Positions 9,200-18,698 are shown, numbered from the stretch's first letter. The stretch: 44,134 nucleotides of DNA from Bacillota bacterium (GCA_012518645.1 JAAYRS010000050.1:1-44134), one strand, 5' to 3'. Numbers and translations: made by a program. The notes: generated from the letters alone by a model not told the origin.

Positions 9200-9967
9200 A
9201 TGTTAAATCTGGAAAGGATTAATCACATTTTACAGGATTTAAGAACAAAAAAGGCCGTCTACGTCGATCAACTGGCCAAAGAGTACTTTGTAAGCCCCTC
9301 CACCATCAGGAGGGATTTAGATACTTTAGAGAAGAAGGGCTTGATTCGCCGCACCTATGGAGGCGCCATTTTAATCGAACCTTCCAGCAGCGAGATCCCT
9401 TATGGGATTAGAAAAAGTGAAAATCAAGCCGCTAAAAATATTATTGGGGAATTAGCGGCCGATCTGGTTATGGATGATCAATTTATCTTTCTTGATGTGA
9501 CCAGCTCCGTTTCATTTTTAGTGCGCCACCTGCAAAACCGGACTAATTTAAAAGTTTTAACCAACAGTGCTCAAACAGCTTTGGATTGTTTGGACAACCT
9601 TCCTTCGGCTCAAATTTTTTGTACCGGGGGCTGGATGACCTCATTTTCCCGCGGTTTTGTAGGAGAAACAGCGAGGCAGCGCATCGCCGAATTTCATACC
9701 GATTTATTGTTTTTCTCGGCCCGTTCCATCTCGTTAGAAGACGGCATAACTGATGTCAACGAAGAAGATATTTACCTTAAACAACAAATGATTGCCTCAA
9801 CGCGTAAATCGGTTTTTCTCTGCGACCACACTAAATTTGATAAAACTTCCTACCGCCTAGTCTGCCAAATTGAGGATCTTGATTACCTGGTCACCGATCA
9901 GCGGCCTTCCAACCTTTGGCTATCACGTTTAGAATCTTCAGGAGTTGAGGTAATTTATCCTGAATAG
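9200..9967 (+). CDS. DeoR/GlpR-family transcriptional regulator
   Basis: HTH VDQLAKEYFVSPSTIRRDLDTLEKKGLIRRTYGGAIL; C-terminal sensor domain. ATG at 9200 preferred over GTG at 9191 (SD AAGGGTGAG). Confidence 0.93.
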   Translation: MLNLERINHILQDLRTKKAVYVDQLAKEYFVSPSTIRRDLDTLEKKGLIRRTYGGAILIEPSSSEIPYGIRKSENQAAKNIIGELAADLVMDDQFIFLDVTSSVSFLVRHLQNRTNLKVLTNSAQTALDCLDNLPSAQIFCTGGWMTSFSRGFVGETARQRIAEFHTDLLFFSARSISLEDGITDVNEEDIYLKQQMIASTRKSVFLCDHTKFDKTSYRLVCQIEDLDYLVTDQRPSNLWLSRLESSGVEVIYPE

Positions 9968-9972
9968 GTGTA

Positions 9973-10890
9973 CTATTTCTCTTGCTCCCAAAGCCCCAAT
10001 TGAACGGGCGCGGCGATCCGTTCTTCCGCTAATTGGCAATAGCGGGGCTCCAGCTCGTAACCGACATATTTTCTGCCGGAAAGACGGGCAGCTAAACAAG
10101 TGGTGCCGGAACCGAGGAAGGGATCTAAAATAATGTCATTTTGATAAGAAAAAAGCCTTAAAACTCTGTCTGCCAAAGCTAGGGGAAAAGGAGCGGGATG
10201 CCCAATTTTACGAGCCGATTCGGGGGGGATCTGCCAGATAGAGAGAGTCGCTTCCAAAAATTGATCCCTGCTGATATCAGAACTGCCCTGATCAGGCCTG
10301 CTGAAATCATCTTTCGCAAATACCAATAAATACTCGTGGAGATCCCGCAGACGGGGAGCTTTAGCTGAAAGCCAGGAACCCCAGGCGCAATTTCCTCCCA
10401 GACCCTGCCCCTTTTGCCAAATAATTTCTCCCGCCGGCAAAAGGCCGACAGCAGTGTGCAGTAGGTAGAAATAAGCGTGGAGGGGTAAATAAGGTTTGCG
10501 CCCTAAGTTGGCAATATTGATAATATAGCGCCCGCCGGGAACCAAAACGCGGTAGACCTCCCGGGCCACATCTAAAATAAGACGGAAATATTCGTTTAAA
10601 GTTAAATCCTGGTCGTATTCTTTGCCCACATTGTAGGGCGGGGATGTAAAAGCCAGGCCCACCGCCTGGTCAGGTATTTCCCCCATCCGTTGGGAAGAAC
10701 CGCAATAAATACGGTTAACCCACTCTTCTTCCGGGCGGGCAGCTACACTTTCTTTTAGCTGACTGGCCTTGGAAAGCAAATCCGCTATTAGTTGAAAAGA
10801 TACCCCTTTGTATAAATTCCTATTGTAAAACTCTGCGGCATCATGGCTTTCCCTTTTCCCGGAGCCAAACTTTCTAGTCTTTGTTCCCAT
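9973..10890 (-). CDS. Site-specific DNA methyltransferase (amino-methyltransferase, N4-C or N6-A)
   Basis: Catalytic motif IV FTSPPYN precedes SAM-binding motif DPFLGSGTT (beta-class order). Confidence 0.88.
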   Translation of the reverse strand: MGTKTRKFGSGKRESHDAAEFYNRNLYKGVSFQLIADLLSKASQLKESVAARPEEEWVNRIYCGSSQRMGEIPDQAVGLAFTSPPYNVGKEYDQDLTLNEYFRLILDVAREVYRVLVPGGRYIINIANLGRKPYLPLHAYFYLLHTAVGLLPAGEIIWQKGQGLGGNCAWGSWLSAKAPRLRDLHEYLLVFAKDDFSRPDQGSSDISRDQFLEATLSIWQIPPESARKIGHPAPFPLALADRVLRLFSYQNDIILDPFLGSGTTCLAARLSGRKYVGYELEPRYCQLAEERIAAPVQLGLWEQEK

Positions 10891-10962
10891 TTACTTCACC
10901 GCCTCCTAAATTTGTTTCGCTGTGCTACTTGGATAAACCTGCACCCATAGCGCCCTCCCATA

Positions 10963-10971
10963 TGTTATAAT
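10963..10971 (+). promoter_or_regulatory. Extended -10 promoter upstream of dinG-like gene
   Basis: TGTTATAAT (TGn-TATAAT), with AAAGGCGGTGAG SD and TTG start downstream; no clear -35. Confidence 0.5.
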
Positions 10972-11000
10972 CAAAATAAGACTAAAGGCGGTGAGCGACA

Positions 11001-12935
11001 TTGGCTTTTGACTCTCAAGGACTGCTGGGCCCAGAAGGCCTGCTGGCTCAGGCGCTTTCTAACTACGAATACCGGCCCCAGCAAGTTGAAATGGCTGATC
11101 ATATTTACGAAGCGCTGAGGAATGAAACCCACGGGATTATCGAAGCCGGGACCGGAATCGGTAAAAGCCTAGCTTACCTTCTTCCCCTAATCTACTATAC
11201 GGTAGAAGAAAATAAACGGGCAGTAGTGGCTACCCACACGATCACTCTGCAGGAACAGCTGTTCCAAAAAGATATCCCTTTTCTCCGGGAACATTTACCC
11301 TTTGATTTTGCCGCCGAGGTTTTTAAAGGAAGGCGTAATTACCTCTGCCTGCGCCGCTGGGAAGAATTTGTGCGCAGCGGGGATAAACGCTTGAAAGAAT
11401 TGGATCTGGAGGCACTTAACCTCTGGGCTCAAACTACCGAAAGCGGTGATCTCAGCGAAGCCCCGCTTTACATCCCTCCTCAAGTCCAGTTAGCCATTTG
11501 CTGTGAAAAAGAAAGCTGCCCCGAAGAATTATGCTCCCATTTTTCGGGCTGTTTTTATTGGAATTTGCGGCACCGCCTTTCTAAAGCCCAGCTAATAATT
11601 ACCAACCAAGCCATGCTTTTGGCGGATCTGCGGGCCCGAGGGCGCGTTTTGCCCAACTACCACAGTGTTATCGTCGACGAGGCGCATAACCTGGAGGAAG
11701 TGGCCACGGGTGCTTTCGGCTATGAACTAAAACAATCCGGGTTTTTAGCCTATTACCGCATCGGTTCTCAATTAGAAAACACCTTGCGGGATATGGTCCC
11801 GGAATACGTGATCTCCGATTTACGTCTACTTTTAGATCAACTGTTAAAAGAAGCAACCCAGTATTTCCGAGAAATCAAACCTTTGATCACAGGCTATACC
11901 CTGCTTCTAACTGAAGATAACCGGGCCCATTTCGGGCAAACTTCCCTGCCCAAGCATCTCGAAGATCTAAGTGCGCTTCTAAAAGAATGTGATTTAGAGG
12001 AAAACGAAACTTCCGGACTGCTAACTCAATTCGTTGATTTTACCGCTGAACTTAAAACCACTTTAGACTTGATCCTCTCCGGGACGGATCCCAGCTACGT
12101 CTATTGGGCCGAAATCCAAAACGGGGCTCCGGCAGTAATCGCGGCCCCCATTCAAATTGACGATTTCCTTCAAAACACCTTATTTGAACACACCCCGGCA
12201 GTTATCCTTACCTCTGCCACTCTCAGCACTAATCGCTCCTTCGATTATATCCGGGGAAGGTTGGGTTTTTCAGAAGCAGAAGAGCTAATCTTGGGCTCCC
12301 CCTTTGCCTACGAGCGCCAGGCCCTGCTTTGTGTCCCCGCCGGAGCCAAAAACCCCAAGCACCCCCATTACCCCCAGCAGGCGGCTTACTCCATCCTGCA
12401 CACTGCAGCTGCAGCCCAAGGGGGGGTTTTAGTCCTTTTCACCAGTTACAGTCTTATGGACCAAGTAGCGAAATTGATTACGCCTAAACTAAACGAGGTA
12501 GGCTACACCCTTTTTAAGCAGGGAGACGGGCCCCGTTTGGGCTTAATCCAGGATTTCGAAAAAGAACCCCGCTCCCTTCTTTTTGGGACCAATAGTTTTT
12601 GGGAGGGGATCGATATCCCCGGAAGCGCCTTAAAAGCAGTAGTGATCACCCGCCTTCCCTTTGCTGTTCCCGATCGCCCCATTACAGCGGCCCGTTTAGC
12701 CGCAGTTGAAAGAAGCGGCAGAAACCCTTTTTTCGAGTACAGCGTGCCTCAGGCAATCCTTCGCCTAAAACAGGGCTTTGGCCGCCTTATCCGTACTTCC
12801 CAGGATTTAGGAGCAGTTGTTATTCTAGATCAGCGCCTGCTCCAGGCAAGTTACGGTTCCCAATTCCTGGCCTCGCTGCCCCCGGCCCGCTTTAGCAGGG
12901 ATTTAGACGATCTCCGCCGGCTCTTGGGAAATTAG
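11001..12935 (+). CDS. DinG/XPD-family ATP-dependent helicase
   Basis: Walker A EAGTGIGKSLAYLLP; DEAH box VDEAHNLEEVA; Cys cluster CCEKESCPEELCSHFSGCFYW; C-terminal QGFGRLIRTSQDLGAVVILDQR. TTG start. Confidence 0.92.
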   Translation: MAFDSQGLLGPEGLLAQALSNYEYRPQQVEMADHIYEALRNETHGIIEAGTGIGKSLAYLLPLIYYTVEENKRAVVATHTITLQEQLFQKDIPFLREHLPFDFAAEVFKGRRNYLCLRRWEEFVRSGDKRLKELDLEALNLWAQTTESGDLSEAPLYIPPQVQLAICCEKESCPEELCSHFSGCFYWNLRHRLSKAQLIITNQAMLLADLRARGRVLPNYHSVIVDEAHNLEEVATGAFGYELKQSGFLAYYRIGSQLENTLRDMVPEYVISDLRLLLDQLLKEATQYFREIKPLITGYTLLLTEDNRAHFGQTSLPKHLEDLSALLKECDLEENETSGLLTQFVDFTAELKTTLDLILSGTDPSYVYWAEIQNGAPAVIAAPIQIDDFLQNTLFEHTPAVILTSATLSTNRSFDYIRGRLGFSEAEELILGSPFAYERQALLCVPAGAKNPKHPHYPQQAAYSILHTAAAAQGGVLVLFTSYSLMDQVAKLITPKLNEVGYTLFKQGDGPRLGLIQDFEKEPRSLLFGTNSFWEGIDIPGSALKAVVITRLPFAVPDRPITAARLAAVERSGRNPFFEYSVPQAILRLKQGFGRLIRTSQDLGAVVILDQRLLQASYGSQFLASLPPARFSRDLDDLRRLLGN

Positions 12936-13328
12936 CTCCACATCGTAAAGAGGGCCGTTTTTTAAAACCCTTACTTTCTTGATGCCCTGATCCACTAAAA
13001 TTTCAGTAGGGCGCATTTTGCGCGTCACCTGGTATAAAGTGGAGCGAATAGTCGATTCGTTGACATCTTGGCGCTGTTGGCCAAACTCGGCCACTACGGC
13101 CCGGGCAGGAACCCCTTCCGGAGACCGCTGCGCCAGCATATAAAGGGATTCCACGATTTGGCTGGTTAACGACTGCTCCCCGGCCCGGCGGCGGCCTTTT
13201 TCCTTTAACAAATTATCCAATTGGCGCAAATCCTGCTCTTTTTTGGCCAGCCGTTCCTCAACTTCCCTAATTTCCCCCTCCAAAATTTCCCGGGCCTGCT
13301 GCAACGATTCTCTATATCCCATCTCCAT
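12903..13328 (-). CDS. Hypothetical protein, N-terminal coiled coil plus winged-helix-like C-terminus
   Basis: 141 aa; heptad-like N-terminus (EILEGEIREVEERLAKKEQDLRQLDNLLKEK). 3' end overlaps dinG-like gene convergently by 33 bp. Confidence 0.65.
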   Translation of the reverse strand: MEMGYRESLQQAREILEGEIREVEERLAKKEQDLRQLDNLLKEKGRRRAGEQSLTSQIVESLYMLAQRSPEGVPARAVVAEFGQQRQDVNESTIRSTLYQVTRKMRPTEILVDQGIKKVRVLKNGPLYDVELISQEPAEIV

Positions 13329-13388
13329 CCCCTTCCTGTCCTTCTTATATTACCTATTATGATCATTATCTTCAGGTAATATTACCGG

Positions 13389-14414
13389 TTAAGAGGGTTC
13401 GTGTTTTTTTCGTCCGGCCCAGCGAAAGGCAAAAAAAGCAGAAATAGCCCCGCCCAAAAGGACGGGAATATAAAAGACTACTGTCCGCCAAATTACAATA
13501 AAGGTGCCCAAGGTATCTTTCGGCAGAGCCTGCTCCAAAGCCAAGTAGGCAACCAGCTCCGCCGCCCCCGCCCCTCCCGGGATAGGTGAAAAAACAGGGG
13601 CGATCCCCAAAAGCACAGAAAGCGAATAACGAAAAAAACTCCCGAAAACGCCAAAGCCGCACAACAAAACAAAACCCGCCGCATAATACACTAGATAGTA
13701 AAGAAAGGCCATAAGTAATGATCGTAAATAAAAGGACTTCCGCTGCCCCAGGAGAATTTTGTATGTTTTTTGGAATTCTTTAAGCCAGGAGGCGGTTTTC
13801 AAATCCGAGTATTCTTTTAGACGCTTTTTGCGGCTCATAAAAAGCCCCGGCAGGCGCTTGCTTTTAGCGGCAAGGTAAAGCAGCACAAGTAAAACGAAGA
13901 TATAGGCGGCTAAAATCAACTGCAGGCAGACTAAATAATTTGCCAGGCCTGAAGGAGATCTTGTTAAGTTAGGCAAAACAGAAATTGCTAAAATTGAAAG
14001 GCAGATCTGGCTGCCTATACCCCCTGCGGTCACCGCGGCGGTTGCTTGAGGTACACTCATGCCCCGGCGATAAAAATAATAGACAATTAAGGCACCGCCG
14101 CCGCCGGCAAAAGGGGTAACCAAAGTTAAAAAATTGGCGGCAGCTAAAACAAAGCCCAGCTGCCACCAAGGCAGGCTGTGGCCCAAGGCCCGGGCTAAAA
14201 CGCCTACCCTTTGACCGTCGATAAACCAGGAAACCATAACTAAAAGAACCGCTAGAAAGAAAAAATGCGCTGGGTAGCTGGCCAATTCCTGGATAACCTG
14301 GGCTGGAGTAGCAACTTTAGAAAACAAGACAGCCAAGGCAAGGCTGCTGCCGAGCAAGGCTGCAATGATCCCTTTCCAGGGAATTTTCCACGAAACTGTT
14401 TCTGGATTCCGCAT
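13389..14414 (-). CDS. Lysylphosphatidylglycerol synthase TM region/UPF0104 flippase-like membrane protein
   Basis: Polytopic; WWQLGFVLAAANFLTLVTPFAGGGGALIVYYFYRRGMSVPQATAAV and SPIPGGAGAAELVAY motifs of the family. Confidence 0.87.
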   Translation of the reverse strand: MRNPETVSWKIPWKGIIAALLGSSLALAVLFSKVATPAQVIQELASYPAHFFFLAVLLVMVSWFIDGQRVGVLARALGHSLPWWQLGFVLAAANFLTLVTPFAGGGGALIVYYFYRRGMSVPQATAAVTAGGIGSQICLSILAISVLPNLTRSPSGLANYLVCLQLILAAYIFVLLVLLYLAAKSKRLPGLFMSRKKRLKEYSDLKTASWLKEFQKTYKILLGQRKSFYLRSLLMAFLYYLVYYAAGFVLLCGFGVFGSFFRYSLSVLLGIAPVFSPIPGGAGAAELVAYLALEQALPKDTLGTFIVIWRTVVFYIPVLLGGAISAFFAFRWAGRKKHEPS

Positions 14415-14417
14415 GGT

Positions 14418-15893
14418 TTAATACCTCAATCGCTCCGAATGTTCAATCAAATGGCTTTTAGGATAATAACGCTTTAAAATACTAAGATAATCGGACCCTG
14501 CCTCTGCCAGGCCTTTAGCCCCCCACTGGCTCATGCCCAGGCCGTGTCCGCTGCCCCCTCCAAAAATAATAACTGATTCTAAAGATCCGTCTTCGTCCCG
14601 CTGACATTCTAGGGTAAAAAATGCACTGGGCAAAAGAGGAAAGGAGGAAAGAACATCGCCGGTCCTTTTTAAACCGGAGGGTCTTAAAGCTGAACGGATC
14701 TGCAGTTCACCCTGTATACTGGTTCTTCCCGTACTGCCCTCAATTTCCAGGCTGGCAACCCGGCCTTCTTGATCCCGCGACCCAATTTTAAGATCCCTTA
14801 TTTTCCCGAGGGAACCCGGCAGATGATTTTTTAGGGAAGCCTCTAATTCTTTCTTGCTGAAGGTACACTTCCAGCGAAACCAGGGGGAATTGCCCTCCAG
14901 GGCAAGGGATTCCATCTGTTCCCATTCAGCGCGGGAAGTCAGAGGCCCTCCGGGAGATGTGGAATAAAAATAAGTGGAGGCGATCGTGCCTGTTTCGCTA
15001 ACCAGAATTTCACCTGCAGTCGCCTTAATAGCTTCCGTTGCAGCCGCTGCCTCCGCTTGATTATTATAAACTTGGGAATTTGTACTGTCGCTGACATGAA
15101 AACCTAAATGCCCTTCCCGGGAATAGATGGCTTGAGCCACGGCATAGGTCCGCGAAGCCACGGCTTGGGCTTTTAAAGCCTCCTTAGGCCAAGTGATGGG
15201 CATTTCACTAGGCACCACCTGATAGAGGTATTCTTCCAAATCAACCTCGTTGATAGCCAGAAATTGGTTGGGGCCCACAACTGTTAGTTCAATCCTGCCC
15301 CGGTACTGGGGATAGAACCTTGTGGATGAACCTCGCCGAAATGAATTTATTTGAATTTTTCCGCCGGGATCCGCCCACAGGTATAAACGCCGTTCAAACT
15401 CCCAAAGGTTTCCCTGTCCGTCTTCAAAAAACAATTTTCCTTCCCGAGCGGAAACAACCCCTTCTCGGCCCTCTTCGATAATAAAGCCTCTTCCCGTTCC
15501 CGTTTCTTCTACAAAAAGCTTAGAGGTGGGGGAAAAAATTAATTCCTGGTGCTCAATACCTTCAAACTCTGCCTTGCTTAAAGCAACCCTCATCGTCCTA
15601 ATATAAAGAGGATCGTAGACATCAAAACGGCTGACTTCCCCCTGCTCCAAGGTGGGCACCACTTCTTGAAACCCCACCTTGACCCCTTCTAAGGGCATGG
15701 GGTAAAACTCCCCTTCCCAGTGATGAAAAGCTTCCACACCCTCTTTTAAAGGTAAAATACCGTGGTGTTCGAATTCCACACAGGAAGCGGAAATACGCAT
15801 AACCTTATCCGCAGGCAAAATAAGGGGCTTTCCCAGAGCATCGGCAGACCAGCAGAGCATAATTAAAAGGAGAGAGAAATAGGTCTTTTTCAT
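14418..15893 (-). CDS. SpoIID/LytB-domain protein
   Basis: INEVDLEEYLYQVVPSEMPITWPKEALKAQAVASRTYAV...VSDSTNSQVYNN and GGGSGHGLGMSQWGAKGLAEAG; signal peptide. Confidence 0.92.
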   Translation of the reverse strand: MKKTYFSLLLIMLCWSADALGKPLILPADKVMRISASCVEFEHHGILPLKEGVEAFHHWEGEFYPMPLEGVKVGFQEVVPTLEQGEVSRFDVYDPLYIRTMRVALSKAEFEGIEHQELIFSPTSKLFVEETGTGRGFIIEEGREGVVSAREGKLFFEDGQGNLWEFERRLYLWADPGGKIQINSFRRGSSTRFYPQYRGRIELTVVGPNQFLAINEVDLEEYLYQVVPSEMPITWPKEALKAQAVASRTYAVAQAIYSREGHLGFHVSDSTNSQVYNNQAEAAAATEAIKATAGEILVSETGTIASTYFYSTSPGGPLTSRAEWEQMESLALEGNSPWFRWKCTFSKKELEASLKNHLPGSLGKIRDLKIGSRDQEGRVASLEIEGSTGRTSIQGELQIRSALRPSGLKRTGDVLSSFPLLPSAFFTLECQRDEDGSLESVIIFGGGSGHGLGMSQWGAKGLAEAGSDYLSILKRYYPKSHLIEHSERLRY

Positions 15894-17047
15894 CTTTCTT
15901 CAAATTCCTTTTGAACGGCTTCAAGTAAACTGGGGTTAGTGAAAAGATCAACAACGGTCATTGCTAAAGCCTGAGCAGCTACAACAGCGGTTTTGATTCC
16001 CGCGGGGCTTAGGCTCGCTTCAGCAAATTGAGGGGTGTGAGCTGTTAACCCTGCGCCTATGCTCAAATAAGGATGGATAGCGGGGACAACGTGGGAAACA
16101 TTACCCATATCCGAAGATCCTTTCCCTTCGGCGTATTCCTCAATCTCTGCAACCCCCAGTTCCTGTAAGTTAGCCCCAAAAGCCAAGGCTAAAGCCCTGT
16201 TGGTAACAAGATTATCATTAGAAGGCTCAAATTGCCGCCAATACACTGCGGATCCGGTGGTTAAGGCAGCACCCCTGGCTGCTGCTAAAACTTTTTCCAG
16301 AAGCGCATCCAACAAATCCCGCCGCGGAGCCCGCAGGTAAAATCGAGCTACGGCTTTGTCCGGTACAATATTGGGGGCCTGGCCCCCTTCAGTAATGATC
16401 CCGTGGAAGCGAATCCTTTCATCCAGGTGCTGCCGCAAGGCGTTGAGGCCATTAAAAAATTGAATTACTCCATCCAAAGCATTGATCCCCTCTTCCGGCG
16501 AATCGGCGGCATGGGCCGGTTTTCCCCGGAAAATGAATTCGTAGGCATCAAGAGCATTGCTGGTACTAATTAAAATATTTTGCGAAGAAGGATGGAACAT
16601 CAAAGCCGCATCAACTTCTTCGAAAACCCCCGCCTTCACTAAAAGAGCTTTACCTGCCCCCGTTTCTTCACCGGGTGTGCCCAGCACAGTCAACTGCCCG
16701 CCCAGTTCCTGCAGAAACGGTGCCAAGCCTAAAGCTGCACCAACACTAGCGGCCCCAATTAAGTTATGCCCGCAGGCATGCCCTATTTCCGGCAGAGCAT
16801 CGTACTCGCATAACAGAGCCGCGTTTGGTTTTCCGGGGACTCCTAGGCGCCCCCGAAAGGCGGTTTTTAATCCGGCTAGGCCTGCCTCCACTTCATACCC
16901 GCCCTTCTTTAGTGCAGCCTGCAGCAGGCGGCTAGCGTTATGCTCATCGAAACCCAATTCGGGATGCTCCCCAATCTCTAAGGCCAGCTGTTTTAAAATA
17001 GGGCTTTTAGCCTCCACTTCTGCTTTTACTTTAGCTTTCCAATCCAT
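15890..17047 (-). CDS. M20-family metallopeptidase/amidohydrolase (AbgB-like)
   Basis: HPELGFDEHNASRLL, ALLCEYDALPEIGHACGHNLIG, GTPGEETGAGKALLV, MFHPSSQN. Overlaps the SpoIID-like gene by 4 bp. Confidence 0.9.
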   Translation of the reverse strand: MDWKAKVKAEVEAKSPILKQLALEIGEHPELGFDEHNASRLLQAALKKGGYEVEAGLAGLKTAFRGRLGVPGKPNAALLCEYDALPEIGHACGHNLIGAASVGAALGLAPFLQELGGQLTVLGTPGEETGAGKALLVKAGVFEEVDAALMFHPSSQNILISTSNALDAYEFIFRGKPAHAADSPEEGINALDGVIQFFNGLNALRQHLDERIRFHGIITEGGQAPNIVPDKAVARFYLRAPRRDLLDALLEKVLAAARGAALTTGSAVYWRQFEPSNDNLVTNRALALAFGANLQELGVAEIEEYAEGKGSSDMGNVSHVVPAIHPYLSIGAGLTAHTPQFAEASLSPAGIKTAVVAAQALAMTVVDLFTNPSLLEAVQKEFEER

Positions 17048-17148
17048 ATAAAGTCACCTCAGCTGCCTTCCGGCCAGATTTTTAAAGCTAAGACAGGCTG
17101 CCAAACAAAGCCGAACCCCTTTCTCCTTCTCCCCTAGAGACGGAAATG

Positions 17149-17157
17149 TGATATAAT
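17149..17157 (+). promoter_or_regulatory. Extended -10 promoter upstream of the 5'-3' exonuclease gene
   Basis: TGATATAAT (TGn-TATAAT), TTG start at 17190. Confidence 0.45.
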
Positions 17158-17189
17158 GAACAGGAAATGCTGTCTAAAGGAGTAATAAC

Positions 17190-18044
17190 TTGTCTAAAAC
17201 CTGCCTCGTCCTCGACTGTTTTGCCTTACTCTACCGCGCTTTTTTCGGTTTGCCAACTACTATCCGCGCTCAGAACGGACAAGCCATTAATGCCGCCCTA
17301 GGGTTTTATAATTCCGTTTCTTCCCTTATCAACCAGTTCCAACCGGATTACCTGTTTGTGGCTTCAGATCATCCGGCGCCTACCTTCCGCCACTTACTCT
17401 ATTCTGATTATAAAGCCCAAAGACCTCCTATGCCTGATGAGCTGCGCAGCCAAATACCCCTGGTGGAAAAAATGATTGAAAGCCTAAGACTCCCTCTCTT
17501 ACAGCTGCCCGGCTACGAGGCAGACGATGTCATCGGCACCATAACCAAATATATTCCCAAGGATACCCACTGCTATATCATCACTACCGACCAAGACACC
17601 TTACAGTTGGCCTCGGAGCAGGTCACCATTGTCACTCCCAACCGCAAAGCAAATAAGATGTTTACTCCTGAATTGGTTCGGCACCAACTGGGAGTGGGGC
17701 CGGAATCGGTTCCCGATCTAAAGGCTTTAATGGGCGATGCCAGTGACAATATTCCCGGGATCCCCTTGGTGGGCCCAAAAACAGCGGTGCGCTGGCTTAA
17801 ACTTTACGGTTCCTTAGATCAGCTTTTAAGCCAAGCCCATCTTTTGCCGGGTAAAGCCGGGTCTAATTTAGCCCAAAGGCGGGAAGAAGCCTTACTCTAC
17901 AGGCGCCTGGCTACAATTGTCCGCAACGTCCCCGCCCTTCCCTGTTGGCGGGCGGGGCGCCTGAATTTTGATCAAAACGAAGTGCGCCGCACCTTGGATT
18001 CCATCGGGATTAGGGCATCCGTCCCCCAAGTAGGCTCAGCCTAA
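17190..18044 (+). CDS. Stand-alone 5'-3' exonuclease (PolA N-terminal domain/FEN-like)
   Basis: LVLDCFALLYRAFFGLP; LPGYEADDVIGTI; ITTDQDTLQLA; LMGDASDNIPGIPLVGPKTAVRWL. No polymerase domain follows. Confidence 0.92.
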   Translation: MSKTCLVLDCFALLYRAFFGLPTTIRAQNGQAINAALGFYNSVSSLINQFQPDYLFVASDHPAPTFRHLLYSDYKAQRPPMPDELRSQIPLVEKMIESLRLPLLQLPGYEADDVIGTITKYIPKDTHCYIITTDQDTLQLASEQVTIVTPNRKANKMFTPELVRHQLGVGPESVPDLKALMGDASDNIPGIPLVGPKTAVRWLKLYGSLDQLLSQAHLLPGKAGSNLAQRREEALLYRRLATIVRNVPALPCWRAGRLNFDQNEVRRTLDSIGIRASVPQVGSA

Positions 18045-18099
18045 ACCAACCCCGTTTTATTAAATCCTGAATGTTTTAACTCCAATTATTTGATTATTC

Positions 18100-18128
18100 T
18101 TGACATAGTTTTGACAACTGTGTACAAT
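18100..18128 (+). promoter_or_regulatory. Consensus sigma-A promoter TTGACA-N17-TACAAT with a duplicated -35 hexamer
   Basis: TTGACA 18100-18105, second TTGACA 18111-18116, TACAAT 18123-18128; SD AAAGGAGGTG at 18135-18144. Confidence 0.8.
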
Positions 18129-18160
18129 ACAATCAAAGGAGGTGTGCTTCGATCTGGCTC

Positions 18161-18688
18161 TTGCTTTTTTTGCATCTATTCAGCGCCCTAAGCCCTTATG
18201 AACAAACAAAATACGAGGGAACTGTCCCGCAGCAGTCTTCCTGGGATTGCGGCCCCGCGGCCGCTGCCACAGTTTTGGAGTTAGCGGGGATAACCCCTTC
18301 CCCTTGGCCTGAAAATACTCCAAACCAAACCATTTCCCTAGCCCTTCTAGCCGATTATTTTCATGATCACGGCTTAGAGGCAGTAGGTTATAAAGTTAAT
18401 TGGGAGCAGCTTCAATATTTTTTCGAAAACTTCCCAAACCGCCCTTTATTGGCCCACCGCTCCTCAGATGAAGGGCATTTTGTTGTCCTGCTCGGTTTTG
18501 CCGGGAAATACCCGGTGCTGGCAGACCCCAGCGCGGGACTGCGGGTTTTAGCCCCAAGTCTATTCCGCAAGGATTTCCAGGGCTATATCCTTCATTTTCC
18601 CCAACTTCCCGAGCTAAACCGAGTTCAAGAACTTCTTTTTCTAGGCGGACAGCGGTTAAATTTGCTTCAAAACACTATAAATTTTTAG
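18161..18688 (+). CDS. C39-like cysteine peptidase domain protein, secreted/membrane
   Basis: VPQQSSWDCGPAAAATVLELAGI (Cys region), EGHFVVLLGF (His), VLADPSAG (Asp); hydrophobic N-terminus. Confidence 0.78.
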   Translation: MLFLHLFSALSPYEQTKYEGTVPQQSSWDCGPAAAATVLELAGITPSPWPENTPNQTISLALLADYFHDHGLEAVGYKVNWEQLQYFFENFPNRPLLAHRSSDEGHFVVLLGFAGKYPVLADPSAGLRVLAPSLFRKDFQGYILHFPQLPELNRVQELLFLGGQRLNLLQNTINF

Positions 18689-18698
18689 GAGGGATTTT

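Noticed and set aside
9973-12935. Restriction-modification or phage-defence island (MTase plus DinG helicase)
   Set aside because: No nuclease, specificity subunit or other defence gene recognised; adjacency alone is not enough.
16557-17051. 164-aa plus-strand ORF
   Set aside because: Antisense to the M20 peptidase gene; Ser/Pro/Ala-rich shadow composition.
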